A DNA stretch of 45,485 bases from Akkermansia muciniphila (lineage in GTDB: Bacteria > Verrucomicrobiota > Verrucomicrobiia > Verrucomicrobiales > Akkermansiaceae). The DNA lies in contig CAMDCV010000032.1 in NCBI GenBank assembly GCA_945890645.1, positions 1-45,485 of the forward strand, given 5' to 3'. How positions within the stretch are numbered: position 1 is the stretch's first letter; each line of letters opens with the position of its first letter. Shown here in pieces: positions 35,181-43,527 of the stretch. The position numbers and the translations under genes are program-made. The notes under the pieces are model-generated. The model made no database searches. It saw only the letters and a program-made list of their open reading frames with translations, and had not been told where the DNA came from.

Positions 35181-36143
35181 ATGCATTTCCCGTCACGCAT
35201 TCTCATCAAACTCAGCGAATGGTTTCCGTTGTGGATTGTGCTTGGGTGTGGCTGGGCGTGGTTGCAACCGGCGGCGTGGACGTGGTTTGAGCCGTGGATT
35301 TCGCGGGGCTTGGGGGTGATTATGTTAGGCATGGGGCTGACGCTTCGGGTAGCAGATTTCCGTGAAGTATTACGACAACCGAAGTGGATCGCGATTGGGG
35401 TGGCTTTGCAATTTTTGATTATGCCTTTCGCTGCAGTATTGTGCAGCAAGGTGTTTTCACTGCCGAAAGAACTCGCGCTGGGATTGATCTTGGTCGGTTG
35501 TTGTCCGGGCGGCACGGCATCGAATGTGATCTGCTACCTCGCTCGCGCGAATGTGGCATTGAGTGTGTTGCTGACGATGTGTTCGACCTTTGTCGCGGTG
35601 TTGTTGACGCCGCTACTCACGCAGTGGCTGGCGGGACAATTGATGCCCATCGATGCTTGGGCCTTGTTTCGCTCGATGATTGAGGTGGTATTGATCCCTT
35701 TGTTGTTAGGAATCGCGATGAATACGTTGATGGATCGCAGTCGGTTTCGCGAGCAAGCACAGCGTTGGGTGGGAGTGATCGGACCTTTGGTGAGCGTGAT
35801 TTTAATTGTGTTAGTGGTGGGTAGCATCGTGGCCGGGCGGAAGACAGAAATCGCGAGTGCAGGGCCGTGGTTATTTGTGGCGGTGTTTAGTCTGCATGCG
35901 ATTGGATTTGGACTTGGTTATCTTTTTTCTTATTGGTTCAAAGGAACAAAAGATGTCTGCTGCACGGTTTCGGTAGAAGTCGGCATGCAGAACAGCGGCC
36001 TCGGTGCTTCGCTGGCGAAAAAGCATTTTGCTGAGTTTGCCTTGGCTCCCGTCCCTGCTGCGATCTCAGCAGTGTTTCACAGCCTCATTGGTAGCTTTCT
36101 CGCGTGGTGCTGGAATCGGAAGAAAAAAGATTCAAACGAATAA
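35181..36143 (+). CDS. Bile acid:sodium symporter family transporter (BASS)
   Basis: A 320-aa membrane protein with about nine or ten helices. The family marks are GLGVIMLGMGLTL early, the core LILVGCCPGGTASNVICYLARANVALSV split over the two crossover helices, and EVGMQNSGLGASLAKKHF near the end, which together line the sodium and substrate sites. The substrate of bacterial members varies (pantoate, pyruvate or other organic anions), and nothing local defines it. The gene ends 12 bp inside the convergent methyltransferase gene (3' ends overlap). Confidence 0.93.
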   Translation: MHFPSRILIKLSEWFPLWIVLGCGWAWLQPAAWTWFEPWISRGLGVIMLGMGLTLRVADFREVLRQPKWIAIGVALQFLIMPFAAVLCSKVFSLPKELALGLILVGCCPGGTASNVICYLARANVALSVLLTMCSTFVAVLLTPLLTQWLAGQLMPIDAWALFRSMIEVVLIPLLLGIAMNTLMDRSRFREQAQRWVGVIGPLVSVILIVLVVGSIVAGRKTEIASAGPWLFVAVFSLHAIGFGLGYLFSYWFKGTKDVCCTVSVEVGMQNSGLGASLAKKHFAEFALAPVPAAISAVFHSLIGSFLAWCWNRKKKDSNE

Positions 36144-37520
36144 TCCGCGTCGATGCAGATGAGCGAGCAAGGCATGACAGGCTTCGACTTGCTCATCATT
36201 TGGGCAACGTTTCATCAATTGTTCAAAGCTGTGGCTACCATCGCAGGCGCGTAACCAAGCACGGTCGGTGGGCGATAGCAGGCAGGGGCGATGAAAGGCA
36301 TCGACGATCGCTTTCCCTGTGGCGAGATGATCTTGATTCAAGGCACTGAACTTTGGATGCGAGGGCATTTCATCAGGGAGCACAATCGGCTCGCTACGCA
36401 GTCGGATCATGCCTAACTGCAGGAGTCGTAGAGAGATGGAAATCGCTTCTTGCGGGGACAGGCTCGGCGCTTTTTGCAGTAGATGGCTCATCGAAAGACA
36501 GCTTGGCTCGCTGGCAAAAATGGCGGCCCCTAGCGTATCGGTGGCGGCATTGCCAGTCGGAGGCACGGGCATGAGCGCCTCGATGCACAACGTGGTAATT
36601 TCCTCAGCCGTCGGCGCGATGCGTGTCGCATCATTGCGGCAAATGACGCTGCAGCGGAATGTGCGACCGGTCAGAAAATCCGTCATTTGTTCATGAAGCA
36701 GCGGGTTGTTGGCTAAGCCGAGCAGTTGCGCTTGTGCCGTGCTGCTGAGTAGAGATGTTTGCGCTAATGTACTGTCGGCCTCGCCTACATACGTGAGACC
36801 AGCTTGCTCACACCAATGCACGAATTGACTAAAATAGCAGGGATCGTTCACTGGCGCGAGGTCATCAAACTTCAGTTGTTGTTCGCCCTTGGCCTGCGTA
36901 TCGCGCACGATCTCTAACAAATATTGCCCGTATCGATCGACACGTTGATCCAAGGCGCTTTCCATCCACTGCAAGGCCGACAGGGCGGAGCCCTGCGCGC
37001 CATCAATTTGTCGCAGTGTCAGTGCCATTTCTCGCAGCGGCTGACGCAAGGCCCACCCGGGCTGAGTGTTGTAACTGAGCATCGCCACGCCCTGTTTTTT
37101 TAGAGAACGCTGGCACAACTGAAGTAATGCCGATTTAATTTGGTCGTTCACCCATGAGAACACACCATGGGCAATAATGGCATCAAACGCTTCTTTCGGT
37201 GCCTGCCATTGCATCACATCGGCGCAGAGAAATTTCACGTTGGTGATGCCAGCGAGTGCGGCAAGTCGTTGAGCTTCGGCAATGGCGGAGGCACTGAGAT
37301 CGATGGCGGTGATTTGCGTATGAGGATAGGCAGCGGCGATCGGCAAAATATGATGTCCGGAAGCACATCCGATTTCAAGAATGTGCCAGTCACGGATCGG
37401 AGAGAGACGAAGTCCACCTAACAAAGCAGTGGCAGCCATGACAGCAGGATGCCCCGGTGGATGACTCATCGCCGGATAATTTTCTTCCTGATGGTTTGCG
37501 CTGGCGGGGAAATCGTTCAT
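36132..37520 (-). CDS. SAM methyltransferase with regulatory domain
   Basis: A 462-aa cytoplasmic protein. Residues about 25-215 are a class I methyltransferase fold: ILEIGCASGHHILP (SAM loop), ITAIDLSASAIAEA, FLCADVMQWQ and FDAIIAHGVFSWV. Residues about 220-300 fit the methyltransferase regulatory domain (PF10119) that often follows in this family. The C-terminal 150 residues are helical and may be a winged-helix-like end (LRACDGSHSFEQLMKRCP, ALLAHLHRRGLFV). Its substrate is unknown. The start overlaps the stop of the upstream spermidine-synthase-like gene by 4 bp (ATGA). Confidence 0.85.
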   Translation of the reverse strand: MNDFPASANHQEENYPAMSHPPGHPAVMAATALLGGLRLSPIRDWHILEIGCASGHHILPIAAAYPHTQITAIDLSASAIAEAQRLAALAGITNVKFLCADVMQWQAPKEAFDAIIAHGVFSWVNDQIKSALLQLCQRSLKKQGVAMLSYNTQPGWALRQPLREMALTLRQIDGAQGSALSALQWMESALDQRVDRYGQYLLEIVRDTQAKGEQQLKFDDLAPVNDPCYFSQFVHWCEQAGLTYVGEADSTLAQTSLLSSTAQAQLLGLANNPLLHEQMTDFLTGRTFRCSVICRNDATRIAPTAEEITTLCIEALMPVPPTGNAATDTLGAAIFASEPSCLSMSHLLQKAPSLSPQEAISISLRLLQLGMIRLRSEPIVLPDEMPSHPKFSALNQDHLATGKAIVDAFHRPCLLSPTDRAWLRACDGSHSFEQLMKRCPNDEQVEACHALLAHLHRRGLFV

Positions 37521-38275
37521 GATGAAGGGGTGAGAGTGGGAAGTCGGCGAACAGAAATTTTATCCCACAAGATGCGGTCGCGCGATGCTTTAAACTGAGC
37601 ACGCCACTGACGCAGAGCGGAAACACCGGCGATGCTATTGCCCCCGCAGAGCGTTTCATTGAGACCATCCGGCGTGCGGACTTCTTTGACGCAAGGAAAA
37701 TGCTGCCGATAGAGTTGGCGGATCTGGCTTTGCAAAGTGCGGTGCCCGGCACCGCGCACGAGGTTCGTGAGCAACATTCCGTTAGGCCTAAGCAGGCTCT
37801 TGAGTTGAGTGATCCATGCTTCATTCCAATCGCCGGGTCGATAAACATCCACCTTACCCGCGAGATATACATCATCGATCACGACATCGAATTTTTTCCT
37901 ACTTGCCGCAACCCATTCGTAGGCGTCCGCGATGGAAATGTCGCAGCGCAAAGTATCGAGATGCATGTGCTTGCGAGCGAGATCGATCAATTCGCCATCG
38001 ATGTCCACAGCAGTAAGTTCGGCGTCCGGCAGCAAGTGGCGCAGGGCATGAAATGTGGTTCCGCCCGCGAGACCAAGCATCAGGATAGCCTGCGGTCGCT
38101 TGCTAGGGTGCAACAACGTGGCCGCGATGATGTTATCCCACGCCAGTCCCGTGAGAAACCGTTGCGCGTGCCACCAAGCATGCACTGCTTGCTCAACACG
38201 AAATTCGACTTGCAGTGGTGATTTCCAAACCTCAACGCGTTGAAAACGGGTGGTGGCAATATCGACGCGTTGCAT
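37517..38275 (-). CDS. Spermidine synthase-like protein
   Basis: A 252-aa protein with the polyamine aminopropyltransferase / class I methyltransferase core: ILMLGLAGGTTFHALR, AELTAVDIDGELIDLARKHM, SIADAYEWV and the VIDDVYLAGK segment in the place of the gate motif. True spermidine synthases carry an N-terminal beta domain and a GGxDGxx gate motif, neither seen here, so the aminopropyl activity is doubtful and a methyltransferase role is possible. It forms a translationally coupled pair with the next methyltransferase gene. Confidence 0.8.
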   Translation of the reverse strand: MQRVDIATTRFQRVEVWKSPLQVEFRVEQAVHAWWHAQRFLTGLAWDNIIAATLLHPSKRPQAILMLGLAGGTTFHALRHLLPDAELTAVDIDGELIDLARKHMHLDTLRCDISIADAYEWVAASRKKFDVVIDDVYLAGKVDVYRPGDWNEAWITQLKSLLRPNGMLLTNLVRGAGHRTLQSQIRQLYRQHFPCVKEVRTPDGLNETLCGGNSIAGVSALRQWRAQFKASRDRILWDKISVRRLPTLTPSS

Positions 38276-38391
38276 GCGAATGATTGTGCGCGAAAATTCG
38301 GATTAGGGAATGAAAATTTCGCGATGCACTGTTGGGGATGAAGGTATGTTGAGCATGAATTGCTGTTGTTAGAAAAAATGATTTTTCACTG

Positions 38392-38417
38392 ATACATCTT
38401 GCGATTGTTTGATGTAT
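38392..38417. promoter_or_regulatory. Inverted repeat before a membrane-protein gene
   Basis: ATACATC (38392-38398) and GATGTAT (38411-38417) are exact inverted copies separated by 12 bp, ending 25 bp before the start at 38443. A weak promoter (TTGTTT, 17 bp, TTAATT) overlaps it, so it could be an operator. This is inference from position only. Confidence 0.3.
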
Positions 38418-38442
38418 TAACCGCGATTTAATTTATGGACTT

Positions 38443-39162
38443 ATGGATTCGCGTGCTTTTGTAACTTTCGGTCTGCCCCATTGCGTGGCGATGGCTGCCA
38501 CTGTGATTGCTTCTGTTTCTATGGTGCGGCTCAATCGATCTACCACGGTTTCACCCGAGGCAAAGCATCGAGCTAACGTAATTCTTGGGGTGATCCTCAT
38601 CGTAGCAGTGACTCTTGATCCGATTTTAACTTGGTTTCGCTACGATGATCAACCGGGAGTGGCATCGCGACTGGTGCGCGAGACGGCACTGCCGTTGTAT
38701 TTATGCGATGTCGTTTCTGGAGTTTTGGCGGTGGCCTTGATCGCAAGGAGGCAGCGGTTCGCTGAACTCGGCTACCTCTGGGGTATGGCTGGCACCGTGC
38801 AAGGGCTCATTACGCCCACGCTGTATTTTTCCTGGGACACGTTAGAGTATTATGCCTTTTTCGCGCAACATGGCGGAGTGCCTGTTGCCGCCCTTGCCCT
38901 GGCCTTCGGCACTCCATTGCGACCTCAGCCAGGTGCCTTCCAGCGCGCCATTTTCTGGAGTTGGGTTTACATGGTGGTGGTCTATGGGCTGAACTGGCTG
39001 CTGGGGGCGAACTATGGATTCTTGAATGGCAAGCCAGGCGTTGGCACCTTGTTTGATTACATGGGCCCGTATCCCTGGTATTTGATAACGCTCCAGTTCG
39101 TAGCCTTTACTTTTTACTTTTTGCTACTGCTCCCCTTCCGCAAAGGAGAACGAAATTCATGA
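38443..39162 (+). CDS. TIGR02206 (YwaF-like) membrane protein
   Basis: A 239-aa integral membrane protein with about six or seven helices. It matches the TIGR02206/YwaF family in the early FGLPHCVAMAATV segment, LPLYLCDVVSGVLAV and YLWGMAGTVQGLITP, the central histidine region FFAQHGGVPVAALAL and the conserved NWLLGANYGFLNGKP and MGPYPWYL. The function of this family is not known. It is a single gene, with a short AT-rich promoter region upstream. Confidence 0.9.
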   Translation: MDSRAFVTFGLPHCVAMAATVIASVSMVRLNRSTTVSPEAKHRANVILGVILIVAVTLDPILTWFRYDDQPGVASRLVRETALPLYLCDVVSGVLAVALIARRQRFAELGYLWGMAGTVQGLITPTLYFSWDTLEYYAFFAQHGGVPVAALALAFGTPLRPQPGAFQRAIFWSWVYMVVVYGLNWLLGANYGFLNGKPGVGTLFDYMGPYPWYLITLQFVAFTFYFLLLLPFRKGERNS

Positions 39163-39255
39163 TTCAATTTTTACGTCTTATGTCTGATCGTCTTTTATCT
39201 ATAGTTTGAATGTCTTGCGTCTGACCTCCAATCTGTGAATGCTGGTGGCGCATAC

Positions 39256-39771
39256 ATGGCCTCCCCGAAAACACTCGCCTCTCCAGAAAAAGAAGTGCGC
39301 TTTACGCGCTCCGCGCAGGGACGTCTGTTCTTAGTCCTGACAGCGGGCTTGTTAGCGCTTTCGTTAGGCTTGGTGGCACTGGCCACCCAGGGCACGGAAT
39401 TTGAAGCGCCGCGACTGGAAGGATATCTCTGGACGGCGCTGCTGCCCTTGATCGCGGCATGGTTTTTGGCGCGCCTCGGCATTCGCTGCATTCGCCATGC
39501 CTACATCATCTTTACGCCACTGGGGGTGGAAATTTTTCCGCTATTTCGCCCTGAGGCTACGATGCAACTTTTGCTGTGGTCGACGATTGATTCGTTAGAG
39601 TGCGACGTCACCAGCCAACGTATGATCATTCATTTCACCGCAGAAAAAACCGCTGGCGTGATCGTTTCGCTTGCGCCTATACTGCCCGCCCAGCGCGAAC
39701 TACTGCAACGATTGGTTGTGTCCGTCTCGCAACAACGCGCTGCTTCTTCGAACTCTTCTCCGACTCTCTAA
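39256..39771 (+). CDS. Membrane protein with PH-like cytoplasmic tail
   Basis: About 171 aa from ATG 39256 (GTG 39235 is an alternative). Two membrane helices (FLVLTAGLLALSLGLVAL and LWTALLPLIAAWFLA) are followed by a beta-rich tail (HAYIIFTPLGVEIFPLF, LLLWSTIDSLEC, RMIIHFTAE), which is the pattern of bacterial PH-like domain proteins (YdbS/DUF kind). No function is known. A YbjN-like gene starts 2 bp after its stop, so the two belong to one transcript. Confidence 0.7.
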   Translation: MASPKTLASPEKEVRFTRSAQGRLFLVLTAGLLALSLGLVALATQGTEFEAPRLEGYLWTALLPLIAAWFLARLGIRCIRHAYIIFTPLGVEIFPLFRPEATMQLLLWSTIDSLECDVTSQRMIIHFTAEKTAGVIVSLAPILPAQRELLQRLVVSVSQQRAASSNSSPTL

Positions 39772-39773
39772 TC

Positions 39774-40289
39774 ATGCGTGCTCCCTCTTTGCAAATCCTC
39801 TCGGTTGAATCCACTTTCGGCAGCCATGGCTGGCATTGCGAATTGCTCGAAGGTCGCGATGTCATTCGTGCTTCGTTCAACGCCCACCACACCCGCATCC
39901 AGCTTCACGCGCAATCCTACACGCCGATCAATGCCCTCGCGGTTGTCGGGGAAAGCCCCTTGCCGGTGAGCGAAGAGCATATTCCGTACCTTCTCGAATT
40001 ACTGTGCAGGGCGAACAAGTATCTTAACCTCGGGTCCTTCGAGTATGATCTCGATCGTCAGTTTATGGTATTTCGCATCACCAACATTTTTGAAAAAGAG
40101 CGCTACGATGCTGATATCGTGACCTCGATGGTCCATTGTGCCATTGCCGAATTGGACCGCATCATGCCGTACGCGATGATCGTGCAACGCACCCCTGAGG
40201 ACTTGCTCGATGACCTCGACATTGAACGTCTCTTGCAACGCGAAGACTTGATTCCGCCGGTGCCGGGGGATGAAGATGACCTGCCTTAG
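39774..40289 (+). CDS. YbjN-domain protein
   Basis: A 171-aa cytoplasmic protein. The segment LLELLCRANKYLNLGSFEYD then FMVFRITNIF and a helix ending in MIVQ fit the YbjN / type-III-chaperone-like fold used in several small regulatory or chaperone proteins. The C-terminus is acidic (GDEDDLP). ATG 39774 was chosen because the domain begins there and it lies 2 bp after the previous stop. The true partner is unknown. lysS follows 73 bp downstream. Confidence 0.75.
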   Translation: MRAPSLQILSVESTFGSHGWHCELLEGRDVIRASFNAHHTRIQLHAQSYTPINALAVVGESPLPVSEEHIPYLLELLCRANKYLNLGSFEYDLDRQFMVFRITNIFEKERYDADIVTSMVHCAIAELDRIMPYAMIVQRTPEDLLDDLDIERLLQREDLIPPVPGDEDDLP

Positions 40290-40362
40290 GCTGGAAAAAT
40301 CCACCCACTCTCGCATTTTGCTGTTTCCCAAACGCCCTTCCTCGCGTAAGTCATTTCCCGCC

Positions 40363-41832
40363 ATGTCTGAAGATGCCACGCCCCATTCCACCGAAGCTGA
40401 ACTGATCGCCGTCCGCCGCGCGAAGCTGGCGAAGCTCCGCGAACTCGGCGTGGACCCATTCGGCGCACGTTTTGAAACGACCACCACTCCCGCCGCGCTC
40501 CAATCGGATTTCGCCGAAGGCGTGAAAGTCAAAGTCGCTGGACGCATTACCGGCCTGCGCGATATGGGCAAGTCGGTCTTTTTCCATCTCGGCGATGTGC
40601 TTGGCTCGATCCAAGGCTATGTGGGTCTGAAAACTCTCTCGGAGCACGATGCCGCTGTCTGGCAGTGCCTCGATCGCGGCGACTGGATCGGCATCGAAGG
40701 CGAAACTTTCCTCACCCGCACCGGCGAGCCAACGATCAAGGTCGAAAGCTTCACTATGCTCTCGAAGTCCCTGCGCCCGATGCCTGACAAGTGGCACGGC
40801 GTGGCCGACCGCGAGATCAAGTACCGCAAGCGTCACCTCGACCTGATGGGCAATCCGGAAAGCGCCGAGGTGTTTGTGAAACGCATCCTGATGGTCGCGG
40901 AGATTCGTCGATTTTTCCAAGAGCGCGGCTTTTTGGAAGTGGAAACTCCGATGTTGCAAGACGTGGCCGGTGGCGCTGCTGCGCGGCCCTTTGAAACGTA
41001 TCACAATGCTCTTGGCATGCCGCTGACCTTGCGCATCGCACCGGAGCTTTTCCTCAAGCGTTTGCTCGTCGGTGGCTTTACGAAAATTTTCGAATTGAAT
41101 CGGAACTTCCGCAATGAAGGCATCTCGCGTCGTCACAACCCCGAGTTCACGATGCTCGAAGCCTATTGGGCGTTTTCGGATTTTGAGGAAATGGCAAATC
41201 TCGTCGAGGAAATGACGTGCTCACTCGCGGAAAAATTCTGTGGCGGTTTGCAGATCGACCACAAAGACGAAGAAGGCAATGTGATCCGCACGATCAACCT
41301 GCAACGCCCATGGAAACGCGCCGGCTATCACGATCTCATCAAGCTGGCCGCTGGCGATGATTTCTTCGACATCTCCCCGGCCCAACGCCGTGAGCGCTGT
41401 GCGGAAAAAGGCGTCGAGATTTCTGCCAACATGGAAGACTACGAAGTGGTGCAGCAAGTCTTTGAAAAACTCGTCGAGGAGAAAACATACGATCCGTGTT
41501 TCGTAACACGCGTCGCTTCGGAACTCGTGCCCTTGGCGAAAGTCACTCCCGGCGGCAAGACGGTGGAGGTTTACGAACTCATCATCAACGGTCAGGAAAT
41601 TTCACCCGGTTATTCGGAGCTGAATGATCCCGATGTGCAGCGCGATCGCTTGGAACATCAATCCGGTGGCGAGGAGCAGAAAGTCGATTACGATTTCATC
41701 GAGACACTCGAACACGGCATGCCTCCCGCAGGCGGCATCGGCATCGGCATCGATCGCTTGATCATGATGCTCACCGGCGCGCCGACGATTCGCGATGTGG
41801 TGCTCTTCCCGCAGTTGAAGAAAAAGGACTAA
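40363..41832 (+). CDS. lysS: Lysine-tRNA ligase, class II
   Basis: LysS charges tRNA-Lys. The 489-aa product has the OB-fold anticodon-binding domain (about residues 55-170, VKVAGRITGLRDMGKSVFFH), then the class II catalytic core: motif 1 around FLEVETPMLQ, motif 2 in FRNEGISRRHNPEFTMLEAY and motif 3 in GIGIGIDRLIMMLTG. The start ATG 40363 gives the usual N-terminal helix (AELIAVRRAKLAKLRELGVDPF). The EEP-family gene begins 4 bp after its stop. Confidence 0.97.
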   Translation: MSEDATPHSTEAELIAVRRAKLAKLRELGVDPFGARFETTTTPAALQSDFAEGVKVKVAGRITGLRDMGKSVFFHLGDVLGSIQGYVGLKTLSEHDAAVWQCLDRGDWIGIEGETFLTRTGEPTIKVESFTMLSKSLRPMPDKWHGVADREIKYRKRHLDLMGNPESAEVFVKRILMVAEIRRFFQERGFLEVETPMLQDVAGGAAARPFETYHNALGMPLTLRIAPELFLKRLLVGGFTKIFELNRNFRNEGISRRHNPEFTMLEAYWAFSDFEEMANLVEEMTCSLAEKFCGGLQIDHKDEEGNVIRTINLQRPWKRAGYHDLIKLAAGDDFFDISPAQRRERCAEKGVEISANMEDYEVVQQVFEKLVEEKTYDPCFVTRVASELVPLAKVTPGGKTVEVYELIINGQEISPGYSELNDPDVQRDRLEHQSGGEEQKVDYDFIETLEHGMPPAGGIGIGIDRLIMMLTGAPTIRDVVLFPQLKKKD

Positions 41833-41836
41833 GGCG

Positions 41837-42709
41837 ATGAGTCGTTTTTTTCGCTGCATGATGCTCGGCATCAGTTTGCTTGCTTCGGCAAGCGCAGCGG
41901 AATTGAAACTCACCTTTGCTTCCTATAATGTTCGTTATGAAACGCAGGAAGACCTTGGCTGGCGTTCGTGGCCGGATCGATTGCACCGACTGATCGCAAC
42001 GGTGCGACGCATGGATCCCGATGTCATGGGTGTTCAAGAAGCCTTGCACACGCAAGTCGCCGATATGCGATTGTCGCTTCCCGACTATGAGTTTTATGGC
42101 TTCGGTCGTGATGACGGAGTGAAGCGCGGCGAGTATTCGGGCATTTTCTATCGTCGCAGCCGCTTCAGCGCGGACCTCACCAATGCGGGTCAATTCTGGC
42201 TATCCGCCACGCCCGAAGTGCCCGGCTCTATGACATGGGGCAACGGAATTCCGCGCATCACGACTTGGATCCACCTGCGGGATCAAACGACGCAGCGTGG
42301 CTTCACTGTCTATAACACGCACTGGGATCATCGGCATCAGGGTTCGCGCGTGGAGGCGGCGTTTCTCATCGCCAAACGCATCGATGCCCGCAAGCACGCA
42401 AATGAGCCCGTGGTTTTGTTAGGCGATTTTAATGCCACCGAAGGAAACAATGCTGTCGATTATTTAGCTGGTCGCACCCCGCAGTGGCCGAATGCGTTGC
42501 TCGACACGTATCAGACCCTTCATCCCCAAGTAAAAGCAAGACGCACCTTGCATTTCTGGCAAAACCACAAAGAAGGCTGGGCAAAAGTCGATCACATCCT
42601 CGTCACGAAACCCGCACGCGTCATGCGTGCCGAAATCATCTATGCGGCAGCTGGAGAACTCCCCGCGTCTGATCACTATCCGGTCTGTTCGACCATCGTA
42701 TGGCCGTAG
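41837..42709 (+). CDS. Exported endonuclease/exonuclease/phosphatase family protein
   Basis: A 290-aa product with a signal peptide (CMMLGISLLASASAAELK). All EEP landmarks are present: FASYNVRYE, VMGVQEAL (metal Glu), GRDDGVKRGEYSGIFY, YNTHWDHRHQGSR, LLGDFNATEGN and the final SDHYPV catalytic His-Asp block. These metal-dependent phosphoesterases act on DNA, inositol phosphates or sphingomyelin; an exported bacterial form like this is most often an unassigned phosphodiesterase. It is joined to lysS with only 4 bp in between, but has no functional link to it. Confidence 0.92.
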   Translation: MSRFFRCMMLGISLLASASAAELKLTFASYNVRYETQEDLGWRSWPDRLHRLIATVRRMDPDVMGVQEALHTQVADMRLSLPDYEFYGFGRDDGVKRGEYSGIFYRRSRFSADLTNAGQFWLSATPEVPGSMTWGNGIPRITTWIHLRDQTTQRGFTVYNTHWDHRHQGSRVEAAFLIAKRIDARKHANEPVVLLGDFNATEGNNAVDYLAGRTPQWPNALLDTYQTLHPQVKARRTLHFWQNHKEGWAKVDHILVTKPARVMRAEIIYAAAGELPASDHYPVCSTIVWP

Positions 42710-42801
42710 CAATTCAGGGGTCAGCAAATCAAAAATCAAACATCAACAATCATCAATCGTCAATCAATCTGCCTTTTGCCTTTCCTTATAGGACAGCCTC
42801 T

Positions 42802-42820
42802 AGCCGCCGAGACGGCGGCT
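42802..42820. repeat. Palindrome with GAGAC loop
   Basis: AGCCGCC (42802-42808), loop GAGAC, GGCGGCT (42814-42820) is a perfect 7-bp stem in the intergenic region before the TPMT gene. It shares the CGAGAC core with the element at 28104-28133. The preceding 42725-42768 is a low-complexity run of AATCA/ATCAA-like units. Confidence 0.5.
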
Positions 42821-42871
42821 CTCCCCGACATTACCATTGACTGCGATCATAACGAATGCATCTTCCCCCTC

Positions 42872-43468
42872 ATGACAAACGAAGTCGATTGGGAATCACG
42901 CTACGGCGCCGCAGATACACCGTGGGACAAAGGACAAGCCCATCCGATGGTATCCCACTGGATCGCAAACATCGAAGTCGATGGTGCCATCGTCGTGCCC
43001 GGTTGCGGGCGCGGTTGGGACTTGCGTGCCTGGGCCGAGGCTCACCCGCAACACGAAGTCATCGGCATTGATCTCGCACCATCGGCGGTCCTTTCCGCGC
43101 GAGAAAATTGCGCGGACCTTGCCAACGTGGAAATCATCGAAGCCGATTTTTTCGCACTGCCGCAGTGGTATCGGAATCAGAAAATTGGGCTAATTTGGGA
43201 ACACACGTGTTTCTGCGCGATTCCCCCTTCTTTGCGCGATGCTTATGTGGCGACTGTTTCCCAACTGCTCTCCAGCGGCGGGCATTTGATCGGTGCGTTT
43301 TTTACCGATATGGATGATGGTGGCCAAGGTCCGCCTTGGAATGCTGCGATGGAAGAAATGGAGCAACGATTTTCGCCAAATTTCGTAATCGAATTTCCTG
43401 ATGTCGAGCATCGCACATTTGCCGGCCGCGAGGGCGAAGAACGCACGATCGTGATGCGGCGTATGTAA
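42872..43468 (+). CDS. TPMT-family S-adenosylmethionine methyltransferase
   Basis: A 198-aa protein. The family's opening W..RY.....PWD is visible as WESRYGAADTPWDKGQAHP, followed by the SAM loop VVPGCGRGWDLRAWA, GIDLAPSAV, EADFFALP and the late IWEHTCFCAIPP motif. Bacterial relatives methylate thiols, halides, selenium or tellurium compounds; the substrate here is open. The start ATG 42872 is chosen because the family signature begins at residue 6; the frame is open about 96 bp upstream. It ends just before a two-way hairpin. Confidence 0.9.
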   Translation: MTNEVDWESRYGAADTPWDKGQAHPMVSHWIANIEVDGAIVVPGCGRGWDLRAWAEAHPQHEVIGIDLAPSAVLSARENCADLANVEIIEADFFALPQWYRNQKIGLIWEHTCFCAIPPSLRDAYVATVSQLLSSGGHLIGAFFTDMDDGGQGPPWNAAMEEMEQRFSPNFVIEFPDVEHRTFAGREGEERTIVMRRM

Positions 43469-43473
43469 TGGGC

Positions 43474-43510
43474 AAAAAAAATCGCGAAGAAGGTATCCCC
43501 TCTTCGCGAT
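43474..43510. terminator. Two-way hairpin terminator
   Basis: ATCGCGAAGA (43481-43490) and TCTTCGCGAT (43501-43510) form a perfect 10-bp stem with loop AGGTATCCCC. The run of A at 43474-43480 becomes the T-tract for the minus-strand esterase gene; the plus-strand side has no good T-run, so it mainly serves the minus strand. Confidence 0.85.
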
Positions 43511-43527
43511 TGAAAATGTTGTGACGC

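Noticed and set aside
37517-38275. True spermidine synthase
   Set aside because: Lacks the N-terminal beta domain and the GGxDG gate motif; called spermidine synthase-like only.
42725-42768. CRISPR-like or tandem repeat in the AATCA-rich run
   Set aside because: Units are irregular 5-7 bp low-complexity repeats, with no spacers or fixed period.
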